This document shows, in pieces, positions 10,222 to 17,796 of a DNA stretch of 45,800 nt. Positions within the stretch are counted from its first letter, which is position 1, and each line of letters opens with the position of its first letter. The stretch is from NCBI GenBank assembly GCA_949106495.1, contig CARYZD010000006.1, positions 1-45,800 of the forward strand, written 5' to 3'. A program made the translations under genes and the position numbers. This DNA is from an uncultured Clostridia bacterium (GTDB lineage Bacteria; Bacillota; Clostridia; TANB77; CAG-465). The notes under the pieces are model-generated. The model was not told the origin of the DNA, made no database searches, and saw nothing but the letters and a program-made list of their open reading frames with translations.

Positions 10222-11317
10222 AAGCCAAATCCTCCTTTTTATTTTTTTTATATATAATATTATTGATAACAAGAATATCAATAATGTTATAAATATCAGA
10301 AATACTTACTTTAAAATTGTCTGAAAGCATTAATGGTGAAAATATTTTATTTTTTCTGATGAATTCAGAAAATTCATTAGTTATATAGCAATATTTTTTA
10401 TTGTTAGATACTCTAATACAATTATCGTCTTTTAAAAATTGAACAGAATTAAATACTTCAAATAAGTCATTTTCTTTATATTTAAGTTTATTAATTTCTT
10501 TTTTTACATATTTTATAGGTAAATTATTTATATTTGATATACAATCTAATTCATCATATCTTTTTGAAAATGGGAACTTATCCATTCTACATCCTCCTAA
10601 ACATTTTGAATATTTAGAACATGATTTACATTCTTGAGGAATAATAGAACCATCACGCCAAATTTTCATATTGTTCCATATCTCTGAAAAACGATCAGTT
10701 AGTATATTTCCGTAAGATTTACTTTCTCTTGGGCAAGCTTTTACGTTTCCATAACAATCTATTGAATAACTAGTTTTTCCTGCTGTACATGCTTTTTTGT
10801 ATGCAAAATAATTAAATGCTTCTTGAGAATATATACTACATGGTGTATAAGGACATGCAGTATCAATTTCTATATTATATTGTTTAATACAATATAATAA
10901 TTTTAATTGTAAAATTTTCATATCATCATATGATAACATCAATTTAGAAAAGTCTTCTGTTGAGTTAACTGGTTTTCCTACTCTTGTAATACATATTTTC
11001 TTTATATTGAAAGTATTTTTTAAAAAGCTTATTGTGTTTTCTATTTCATTTAAATTGAGTTTTGAAATAACCATATTAAGTACAAAAGGTATATTTTCAT
11101 TTTGTAATGATAATAAACTTTTAGTTACATGTTTAAAGCCATTTTTTGAATTAGTAATCTTATTAAAAAGATAATCATTTGAGCAAGGAAATGATATAAA
11201 TAAATTTATATTATTTCGTTTTATAAAATCATAATGTCTTTTTTCGATAATAGCACCATTAGAATTTATTGATAAAGTTATTTTTTTATCTATTAAATAA
11301 TTTAATGCTGGAAGCAA
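10214..11317 (-). pseudogene. radical SAM/SPASM peptide maturase, C-terminal part (frameshifted gene)
   Basis: This is the larger part of a radical SAM enzyme gene broken by one frameshift near 11348-11354. If joined with 11322-11540 the product is about 441 residues. The reading frame continues upstream of the nominal start through GGEP. Residues 177-259 of this part form a SPASM domain: CTAG, GNVKACP, GNI, then CKSC, CLGGCR and a last Cys, the ligands for auxiliary Fe-S clusters. The last 80 or so residues resemble a small winged-helix, PqqD-like peptide recognition domain (tentative). SPASM enzymes of this build install thioether or carbon links in ribosomal peptides. The partner is the Cys-rich peptide overlapping its stop. 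The frameshift may be a real lesion or a sequence error. Confidence 0.85.
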
Positions 11318-11321
11318 TTCA

Positions 11322-11540
11322 TCAAAAACTAAAAAAGGCTCTCCACCGTGTAATTACTACTAATGTTGGCTTTTGTTTGGCTATGGATTTAGCCATCTTT
11401 AAGTAGTACTCTTTAGTTTTGTTAAATTCAGAACATAAGTTTTTATCTTTTCTCCAATAATTATAACAGTGGATACAGTTATGATTGCATTCTGGGGTGA
11501 CTTCCCAGTGGATTACTGGTGGGTATTTTAAATTAATCAT
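11322..11540 (-). pseudogene. radical SAM/SPASM peptide maturase, N-terminal part with the 4Fe-4S motif
   Basis: This fragment carries the start of the maturase: a strong AAGGAGG 7 nt before the ATG and the cluster motif CNHNCIHCY (CxxxCxxC, residues 18-25) that binds the SAM-cleaving 4Fe-4S cluster. After about residue 63 (PTLVVI) the frame reads ITRWRAFFSF and stops. The neighbouring frame instead gives HGGEPFLVFDEL, the expected GGEP motif. Removing one base around 11351 restores a single gene. No homopolymer sits at the switch point. The gene begins the minus-strand operon with the peptide gene at 10108-10221. Confidence 0.85.
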
Positions 11541-11596
11541 ATTAAAACCTCCTTAAATAATATTAATTATTTTATAGAAAATATAAAATCATTAAA

Positions 11597-11659
11597 AGTA
11601 TATCATTTTTTTATAAATTATGTCAAGCAATTGACTTATAAATATATTTATGATAATAT
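11597..11659. promoter_or_regulatory. back-to-back divergent promoters of the peptide operon and the metallopeptidase
   Basis: The minus-strand promoter is TTGACA (read from 11626 to 11621), an 18-bp spacer and TATACT (11602-11597). The plus-strand promoter is TTGACT (11631-11636), a 17-bp spacer and TAATAT (11654-11659). The two -35 boxes face away from each other only 4 bp apart, forming the palindrome GTCAAGCAATTGAC. Two polymerases could hardly bind at once, so expression of the two units should be linked or mutually exclusive. Confidence 0.7.
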
Positions 11660-11674
11660 ACTTGTGGTGATTTT

Positions 11675-12346
11675 ATGATAAAATTAAACATCATTTCAAA
11701 TAAAAAAGATACAGAATATATAACAGAAATATTTAAAGATAATTTAATGAAAAACTTTAAAGATAAAAAAATAGAAGATTTTTTTAATTTTAAAGAAGAT
11801 TATATTTTAAATATATATTTAGATACTAAAGAGGGATTAGATTGTTATGTATTAAATAACTCTAAGTCATATAAAAATGAAGTGCCTAAATGGGTAAGTG
11901 GATTTACAAATGAAGAATGTGTATATTTAGTTTATCCTAACGAAAGTAATTTTGATGAAATGATTAAAACAGCCATACATGAAATTGTACATTTAATGTC
12001 ATATAATTTGAAAGTTAATGGAAAAAGAATAAAATTATTAGAGGAAGGTTTAGCATATTATTTAGCAAATCAAATGACAGTAGGCAGATTTAAGAAATTA
12101 AGAGAAGAATATTTAAGTGAAAATAAAAAATTATTAAGAGAATTAATTAACTATTCAAGTGAAGAGTTTGCTAGTAATAATGGATATTTTTATGGATTCT
12201 TTTTTATAAAATTTCTTAAAAATAGATATTCTAATTCTAAAATTATTTCATATATTACTAATCCTAATTTTTTTCTAAAAGATTTGGAAAAATTACAAGT
12301 ACAATTTGATGAATTTATGATATCCGAATTTGGTAGATACAACTAA
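11675..12346 (+). CDS. HExxH zinc metallopeptidase (gluzincin-like)
   Basis: This is a 223-residue predicted cytosolic protein without signal or membrane segments. HEIVH at residues 102-106 plus the downstream EEGLAYYL (likely third ligand E124) is the gluzincin pattern (Peptidase_MA-like, as in M1-type families): two His and a Glu bind zinc and E103 is catalytic. I do not recognise a specific family. It is divergently transcribed from the radical SAM/peptide operon with a shared -35 region, so a role in trimming or destroying that peptide is an attractive guess. It could equally be an unrelated peptidase. The 5' leader is very short, with GGTGA before the ATG. Confidence 0.75.
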   Translation: MIKLNIISNKKDTEYITEIFKDNLMKNFKDKKIEDFFNFKEDYILNIYLDTKEGLDCYVLNNSKSYKNEVPKWVSGFTNEECVYLVYPNESNFDEMIKTAIHEIVHLMSYNLKVNGKRIKLLEEGLAYYLANQMTVGRFKKLREEYLSENKKLLRELINYSSEEFASNNGYFYGFFFIKFLKNRYSNSKIISYITNPNFFLKDLEKLQVQFDEFMISEFGRYN

Positions 12347-12359
12347 TTTATGACATATC

Positions 12360-12387
12360 TTGACAAAAGCAATTTTAATGATACAAT
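12360..12387 (+). promoter_or_regulatory. promoter of the pyruvyltransferase-like gene
   Basis: TTGACA (12360-12365), a 16-bp spacer and TACAAT (12382-12387) form a near-consensus promoter. It lies where a longer N-terminus of the next gene could be read from TTG 12360. This argues that the gene starts at ATG 12411. Confidence 0.6.
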
Positions 12388-12410
12388 ATGCTTATATAAG
12401 AGGTAGAGAT

Positions 12411-13328
12411 ATGGAAATAGCAGCATTAGTTTGCAACAAAAAATTAAATTATGATTCAACACTTCAAACATATTCAATATATGAATATTTAAAAGGGCAA
12501 GGAAATCAAGTACAAATTATAGATTATAATTTTATAAAAGAAAAGAATACTAAGAAAAATGAAATGTTATATAATTTTTTAAATAATAATATAGCATTAA
12601 CATTGACAAGATATAAAAACTTAAATCAGGTAGAACAAAACCTACCACTAGCAGATAAATATATAGTTGTAAATGGTAATTATAGTGACCTGACTTTAAA
12701 GATAGATGAAAAAGAGTGTATTGTTTATAGAGCAAAAGATGTATCATTACCAGAACTAAATTACTTAAGTAATAATTATTCTAAAATATCTACATCTTTT
12801 GAGTCTAATAATGATAATGCTCAAAAAGTAGTAGACCCACTTTTTCTTTTACCAAAAGAAAAATGGTATGATATTATTAGTAATAAAAGTGGTGTTAATT
12901 TAGAAAATGATTTTGTTTTTGTATATAGTGAAGTAGTAACTAAAGACATGATTCAATATGCAAATGCACTTGCTCAAAAAAATAATTATAAAGTGTACAT
13001 TTTATCAGATAAGGTACAAAGTATTTTTTATAAGGGAAAAAGATTAAATAATATAGAACCATTTGACCTTATAAACTTAATTTCAAGTGCACATGATGTT
13101 ATTACTTCATGTGATGATGGTATAAAATTATCTGTTATATTTGAGAAGAATATACATATTTTTTCTACTCAAAATGAAGAGCAAATTGAATTAATTAACG
13201 AATTAAAAGTAGAAAATAGAGTAGTTAATAATATAGATAGTATTTTATCTGGTGATATGGAGTATGAAGAATCAAATAAAACTATAGATAAAATTAAAGA
13301 AGAATCATATAAATTTTTAGAAGTTTAA
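12411..13328 (+). CDS. polysaccharide pyruvyltransferase-like protein, degenerate
   Basis: The start at 12411 has AGAGG upstream and puts the first beta strand at the N-terminus; the frame is open back to a TTG at 12360 but a promoter occupies that stretch. The 305-residue protein follows the layout of the PS_pyruv_trans family. It opens NYDSTLQTYSIYEYLKGQGN (family: NYGxxLQxYAL...LKxxGH), then IIDYN, VDPLFLLPKEKW and a C-terminal SAHDVITSCDDG. The conserved SFHG motif expected at that last site is replaced by SCDDG. It may therefore be inactive or have changed function. Family members transfer pyruvate to sugars of surface polymers. Confidence 0.7.
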   Translation: MEIAALVCNKKLNYDSTLQTYSIYEYLKGQGNQVQIIDYNFIKEKNTKKNEMLYNFLNNNIALTLTRYKNLNQVEQNLPLADKYIVVNGNYSDLTLKIDEKECIVYRAKDVSLPELNYLSNNYSKISTSFESNNDNAQKVVDPLFLLPKEKWYDIISNKSGVNLENDFVFVYSEVVTKDMIQYANALAQKNNYKVYILSDKVQSIFYKGKRLNNIEPFDLINLISSAHDVITSCDDGIKLSVIFEKNIHIFSTQNEEQIELINELKVENRVVNNIDSILSGDMEYEESNKTIDKIKEESYKFLEV

Positions 13329-13341
13329 TTAAAATAAAAAG

Positions 13342-13372
13342 CACAATTCAAATATACTGAATTGTGTTTTTA
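13342..13372. terminator. bidirectional terminator
   Basis: A 9-bp perfect stem CACAATTCA/TGAATTGTG with a 7-nt loop is flanked by A-rich and T-rich runs. It lies between the convergent gene ending at 13328 (+) and the J-domain gene (-). Confidence 0.85.
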
Positions 13373-13377
13373 TATTT

Positions 13378-14007
13378 TTAATTTCCAAAAATTTGTGCTA
13401 AATCTTTAAAAGAAGACATCATACTAATTATTAATACTGTAAGTAAAAGACCAAGGATTACTAATTTAATACCAGTTTCTTTCAATAGATTTATATAATA
13501 TTGTTTAGTTTCTTCTTTTTTTATTTTTTTTAATTCTTCAACAGACAATCCTTCATAAGGATTTCTAGGTTGTGGAGGAGTAAAACCATTAAAACCACCA
13601 TATCCTGAATTATTTTGTCCATATGGATTATTGTAATAATTATTGCTATTTGTATATCCATAATTAGAATTTTCGAATTGATTTCCAGTAATTCTATTAA
13701 TAAATTCATCTTTTTTAGCAATTACTTGTTTTAAATATTCATTTTCTTCTAGTATTGCTTGAACATTATTATATGAAGAGACACTTTCTTCAGCTTCTAA
13801 TTCTTCATCATATTTGGCTCTTTGAAAATCATCAGATAAAACATTATATGCTTCTGTTAGTTCCTTAGATTTTTCTTCTGCCTTTATTTTTTCATCACCT
13901 TGAAATAAATCTGGGTGGTTTGCTTTCATATGTATTTTAAATATTTTATTGATTGTTTCTTTTGAAGCTTTTCTACTTACTTCTAGTATATCATAGTAGT
14001 TTTTCAT
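13378..14007 (-). CDS. J-domain (DnaJ-like) membrane protein
   Basis: This 209-residue protein has an N-terminal J-domain (about 1-70) with the essential HPD at residues 31-33 and the usual flanking helices (YYDILEV, AYNVLSDDFQRAKYD). The middle is Asn/Tyr/Gly-rich and low in complexity (about 105-150). A single C-terminal membrane helix follows (about 180-200). It lacks the zinc-finger and substrate domains of true DnaJ, so it probably recruits DnaK to the membrane for a specific task. The promoter on the minus strand is TTGACT (14061-14056), a 17-bp spacer and TACAAT (14038-14033). AGGAG precedes the ATG. Confidence 0.88.
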   Translation of the reverse strand: MKNYYDILEVSRKASKETINKIFKIHMKANHPDLFQGDEKIKAEEKSKELTEAYNVLSDDFQRAKYDEELEAEESVSSYNNVQAILEENEYLKQVIAKKDEFINRITGNQFENSNYGYTNSNNYYNNPYGQNNSGYGGFNGFTPPQPRNPYEGLSVEELKKIKKEETKQYYINLLKETGIKLVILGLLLTVLIISMMSSFKDLAQIFGN

Positions 14008-14126
14008 ATTATTTCTCCTAATATATAAATATATTGTACTTTAAATAAAATATAAAGTCAAGTTTGCATATATAATGACAAATTTAGACAGAAATGTAAA
14101 AAATATATTAAAATTATTAAATGATA

Positions 14127-14154
14127 TTGAAAAAAAGATCATCTATGATATAAT
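14127..14154 (+). promoter_or_regulatory. pyrG promoter
   Basis: TTGAAA (14127-14132), a 16-bp spacer and TATAAT (14149-14154) lie 33 nt before the pyrG start. The leader is short, so no attenuator is visible. Confidence 0.6.
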
Positions 14155-14187
14155 TTAAAAATATTAAGAAAAAAGGAGTAATCAGAA

Positions 14188-15792
14188 ATGGAAAGAAAGT
14201 ATATTTTTGTAACTGGTGGCGTTGTATCTGGACTTGGAAAAGGTATAAGCGCTGCATCGATTGGAAGACTATTAAAATCTAGAGGGATAGCTGTCACTAT
14301 CCAAAAATTTGACCCATATTTGAATATAGATCCAGGCACAATGAATCCTTGTCAGCATGGCGAAGTTTTCGTCACAGATGATGGGCTTGAATGTGACCTG
14401 GATCTTGGACATTATGAGAGATTTATAGATGAGAGTTTAAATAGATATTCAAACATTACAACAGGAAGAATATATATGCAAGTTTTAAATAAAGAAAGAA
14501 ATGGAGACTATTTAGGAAAAACAGTACAAGTTATTCCACATATTACAAATGAGATAAAAGAAACTGTATATAAAACAGGAGAAATATCTAATGCAGAAGT
14601 TATTATAACTGAAATTGGTGGTACAGTTGGAGATATTGAATCACAGCCATTTTTAGAAGCAATAAGACAAGTACAAATAGAAAAAGGTAGAGAAAATGTA
14701 TTATTTGTTCATGTAACACTTATACCATTTTTACCTAAATCTGAAGAGCTTAAAACTAAACCAACTCAACACAGTTGTAAAGAATTAATGGGAATGGGTA
14801 TTATTCCAGATTTAATTGTTGCAAGAACAAGTTATGGTATTACTGAGGAATTAAAAGAGAAAATATCACTATTTTGTAATATTGCACCTCAAAATGTTAT
14901 TGAGAACTTAGATGCAGATTCAATATATGATGTTCCACTTATGTTTGAAAAACAAAATGTTGCTCAAATTATAATGAATAAATTTGGTCTTAAAGAGACA
15001 AAAAATGATTTAATGCAATGGCATAATGAGTGTCAAAAACCAGATAATGTAAAAGACACAGTAGAGATTGCGCTTGTTGGAAAGTATGTATCATTACATG
15101 ACGCATATATTTCAATATATGAAGCATTAAATCATGCAGGAGTTAAAAACGAAGTAAATGTAAAAATTAGATGGGTTGATTCAGAAGAAATTGAGAATAA
15201 ATCTGCTGAAAAATTGCTTAAAGGTGTTGATGGTGTTATAGTTCCAGGAGGATTTGGAGATAGAGGAATAGAAGGAATAATTGAAGGAATAAGATATGCA
15301 AGAGAAAATAAAATACCTATATTTGGAATATGCCTTGGAATGCAACTAATGGTTGTAGAATTCTTTAGAAATGTTGTAGGACTTAAAGATGCAAATAGTT
15401 TAGAGTTTAAATCTTATTCTAAAAATATGGTTATAAATTTAATGGAAGAACAAGTAAATGTTTCTCAAAAAGGAGGAACTATGAGACTTGGGAAATATCC
15501 ATGTACATTAGATATTGGTACAAAAGCATATAACGCATATAATGAAAATCTAATTTATGAAAGACATCGTCATAGATATGAATTTAATAATGAGTATAGA
15601 AAGCTTGCAGAAGAAAATGGATTGAAAATTGCTGGTGTATCACCAGATAATAGACTTGTGGAAATTGTTGAACTTGAAGGAAATCCATGGGGAGTAGGTG
15701 TTCAATTTCATCCAGAACTTAAATCAAGACCAAATACTTCTCATCCATTATTTAAAGAATTTGTTAAAGCAGTAAAGAACAATAAAAAATAA
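14188..15792 (+). CDS. pyrG: CTP synthase
   Basis: PyrG converts UTP to CTP using ATP and glutamine. The N-terminal synthase domain (about 1-265) opens with FVTGGVVSGLGKGI, containing the ATP-binding P-loop-like motif. The C-terminal class I glutamine amidotransferase domain has the nucleophile C382 in FGICLGMQ and the His-Glu pair in FHPELKSRP. The 534-residue length is standard. An AAGGAG site precedes the ATG. The next gene, purM, follows closely, so two nucleotide-synthesis genes probably share a transcript. Confidence 0.98.
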   Translation: MERKYIFVTGGVVSGLGKGISAASIGRLLKSRGIAVTIQKFDPYLNIDPGTMNPCQHGEVFVTDDGLECDLDLGHYERFIDESLNRYSNITTGRIYMQVLNKERNGDYLGKTVQVIPHITNEIKETVYKTGEISNAEVIITEIGGTVGDIESQPFLEAIRQVQIEKGRENVLFVHVTLIPFLPKSEELKTKPTQHSCKELMGMGIIPDLIVARTSYGITEELKEKISLFCNIAPQNVIENLDADSIYDVPLMFEKQNVAQIIMNKFGLKETKNDLMQWHNECQKPDNVKDTVEIALVGKYVSLHDAYISIYEALNHAGVKNEVNVKIRWVDSEEIENKSAEKLLKGVDGVIVPGGFGDRGIEGIIEGIRYARENKIPIFGICLGMQLMVVEFFRNVVGLKDANSLEFKSYSKNMVINLMEEQVNVSQKGGTMRLGKYPCTLDIGTKAYNAYNENLIYERHRHRYEFNNEYRKLAEENGLKIAGVSPDNRLVEIVELEGNPWGVGVQFHPELKSRPNTSHPLFKEFVKAVKNNKK

Positions 15793-15823
15793 TTTGTACA
15801 ATACATTTATGAAGGAGGAGAAT

Positions 15824-16867
15824 ATGGAAAAGAGTTTTAGTGAAAGTTATAAGAATGCAGGTGTTGATGTAACAGCAGGATATAAGTCTGTTGAATTAAT
15901 AAAAAATAGTGTTAAAAGCACTTATACAAAGGGTGTAATTTCGGATTTAGGTGGATTTGGTGGATTATTTGCACCAGATATAAAGAATATGAAAGAACCT
16001 GTATTAGTATCAGGTACTGATGGAGTGGGAACAAAATTAAAATTAGCATTTTTAATGAATAAACATGATACAGTAGGACAAGATTGTGTAGCAATGTGTG
16101 TAAATGATGTTATTTGCTCTGGAGCAAAACCATTATTTTTCCTAGATTATATTGCTTTAGGTAAAAATATTCCAGAAAAAGTTGCAACAATAGTTAAAGG
16201 AGTTACTGATGGCTGTAAAATGGCAGATTGTGCTTTAGTAGGTGGAGAAACAGCAGAAATGCCAGGTTTTTATCCTGAAGATGAATATGATTTGGCAGGA
16301 TTTGTAGTTGGAATAGTAGATAAAGAAAAGATAATTAATAGTGAGAATATAAATGTTGGAGATAAAGTTATAGGAATTACGTCTTCTGGTGTACATTCAA
16401 ATGGTTTTTCTTTAGTAAGAAAAGTTTTTGATATTAATGAGAAAAATATAAATGACTATAAGGAAGAACTTGGAAAAAGCTTAGGTAGCGCATTGCTAGA
16501 ACCTACAAAAATATATGTAAAACCTGTATTAAAATTATTAGATAAAATAGATGTTAAAGGAATATCACATATAACAGGTGGAGGATTTTATGAGAATATG
16601 CCAAGAATGTTAAAAGATAATGTTTCATTAATAATTCATAAAAATTCATACGAAATACCTGAAATATTTAAATTAATACAAAAAGAAGGAGATATATCGC
16701 AAAGAGATATGTATAACACTTTTAATATGGGTATAGGTATGGCGTTAATTGTATCACCAGATAATGTTCAAGAAGCAATAAAAATACTAGAGCAAGAAGG
16801 AGAAAAAGCCTTTGAAATAGGTGAAGTTATAAAGGGGAATAAAGAGGTAATAATAAAAAATAATTGA
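15824..16867 (+). CDS. purM: phosphoribosylformylglycinamidine cyclo-ligase (AIR synthetase)
   Basis: PurM closes the imidazole ring of AIR in de novo purine synthesis. The start is set at ATG 15824 because GGAGG lies 5 nt upstream and this gives 347 residues, the usual PurM size; the frame is open 30 nt earlier from a TTG. Family motifs are visible: an Asp/Gly-rich GTDGVGTKLK, CVNDV, GGETAEMPG and GVHSNGFSLV. Other pur genes are not adjacent, so the purine pathway is scattered or split in this genome. Confidence 0.97.
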   Translation: MEKSFSESYKNAGVDVTAGYKSVELIKNSVKSTYTKGVISDLGGFGGLFAPDIKNMKEPVLVSGTDGVGTKLKLAFLMNKHDTVGQDCVAMCVNDVICSGAKPLFFLDYIALGKNIPEKVATIVKGVTDGCKMADCALVGGETAEMPGFYPEDEYDLAGFVVGIVDKEKIINSENINVGDKVIGITSSGVHSNGFSLVRKVFDINEKNINDYKEELGKSLGSALLEPTKIYVKPVLKLLDKIDVKGISHITGGGFYENMPRMLKDNVSLIIHKNSYEIPEIFKLIQKEGDISQRDMYNTFNMGIGMALIVSPDNVQEAIKILEQEGEKAFEIGEVIKGNKEVIIKNN

Positions 16868-16895
16868 CAATAATACAAAAAATGTCATTTATCAG

Positions 16896-16924
16896 TTGAA
16901 AAAAATTGTATTTTGTTATATTAT
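16896..16924 (+). promoter_or_regulatory. promoter upstream of the DUF4234 gene
   Basis: TTGAAA (16896-16901), a 17-bp spacer and TATTAT (16919-16924) are followed by an AGGGAGG ribosome site. Confidence 0.55.
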
Positions 16925-16954
16925 TTTAATGTAATGTATAGGGAGGTATAAGTT

Positions 16955-17305
16955 ATGATACAAGAAAGAAATATTGTAGTATCAATATTATTAACTATAA
17001 TAACATGTGGTATTTATGGAATTTTCTGGTTTATCAGTTTAACTGATGATGCTGCAAGAAGTGCAGATGTTCCAGACTTTAGCGGTGGAAAAGCATTCCT
17101 ATTTACAATAATTACATGTGGAATTTATAGTTTCTATTGGTATTATAAAATGGGTAAAACTTTAAAAGAAGCTAATGATAAAGCTGGTATTAATGCAAGT
17201 GACAATTCTGTTTTATACTTACTTTTAGGTATATTTGGACTTGGAATTGTTAACTACTGCATTATGCAAAATGAGCTAAATGCTATAGCAAGACAAAATG
17301 CTTAA
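16955..17305 (+). CDS. DUF4234 family small membrane protein
   Basis: This 116-residue membrane protein has two copies of a hydrophobic TIITCGIY segment (about residues 14-21 and 53-60), each followed by aromatic residues (FWF, YWYYK), and a third hydrophobic stretch near 87-103. This is the DUF4234 layout, a family of unknown function often found beside other small membrane proteins. GGGAGG precedes the ATG. The DUF2752 gene follows 9 nt later, so the two are co-transcribed. Confidence 0.85.
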   Translation: MIQERNIVVSILLTIITCGIYGIFWFISLTDDAARSADVPDFSGGKAFLFTIITCGIYSFYWYYKMGKTLKEANDKAGINASDNSVLYLLLGIFGLGIVNYCIMQNELNAIARQNA

Positions 17306-17314
17306 TTTAAGTTT

Positions 17315-17689
17315 ATGAAAAAGCAAGATTATATTTTTTTTATAATTTTATTTTTGGTAATGGCAATACTTTATTTAAAATTTGGTATTGCCATACCATG
17401 TATTTTTAATAAGATAACAGGACTATATTGTCCAGGATGTGGAAGTACAAGAATGTGCTTATCTTTACTAAAAGGAGAAATATATCAAGCTTTTAGATTT
17501 AACCCGATTATCTTTATCGATATACCATTAATTGTTATCTTCTTAATTATAGAAAAATGTTTTAAGAACAATAAAAATATAAAAAAGATAACAAATATTC
17601 TTTTTATTACATTATTAATAATTACAATTATATTTGGAATACTAAGAAATATACCACAGCTTAGTTTCTTAGCTCCAACTGAAATATAG
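17315..17689 (+). CDS. DUF2752 family membrane protein
   Basis: This 124-residue membrane protein carries the DUF2752 signature CPGCGSTR followed by a short amphipathic stretch and an FRFNPIIF turn. It has three or four hydrophobic helices (about 5-22, 63-80 and 91-108). The two cysteines of CPGC could bind a metal or form a disulfide; the family's function is unknown. It sits 9 nt after the DUF4234 gene, a pairing that recurs in Firmicutes as far as I know. A terminator follows. Confidence 0.85.
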   Translation: MKKQDYIFFIILFLVMAILYLKFGIAIPCIFNKITGLYCPGCGSTRMCLSLLKGEIYQAFRFNPIIFIDIPLIVIFLIIEKCFKNNKNIKKITNILFITLLIITIIFGILRNIPQLSFLAPTEI

Positions 17690-17691
17690 GA

Positions 17692-17718
17692 TAGAACTTT
17701 TATGTTCTATTTTTTTTT
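17692..17718 (+). terminator. terminator after the DUF2752 gene
   Basis: A 7-bp stem ATAGAAC/GTTCTAT is followed by nine Ts. Confidence 0.88.
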
Positions 17719-17796
17719 ATTTAGTTTAGTTATAAATATAATCAAATTTTAATTCAAATTAATATTATATATTATGGCAAAAGGAGAATACATTTT

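Noticed and set aside
11300..11340. Programmed frameshift at the T-run (CCTTTTTTAG on the minus strand) as explanation for the split radical SAM gene
   Set aside because: The frame must change before GGEP, upstream of the T-run, because the first frame already reads RWRAF there. The run cannot restore the motif.
12360..12410. TTG start giving 17 extra residues to the pyruvyltransferase-like protein
   Set aside because: The TTG overlaps a near-consensus promoter, and the family's first strand begins at the ATG at 12411, which has a better ribosome site.
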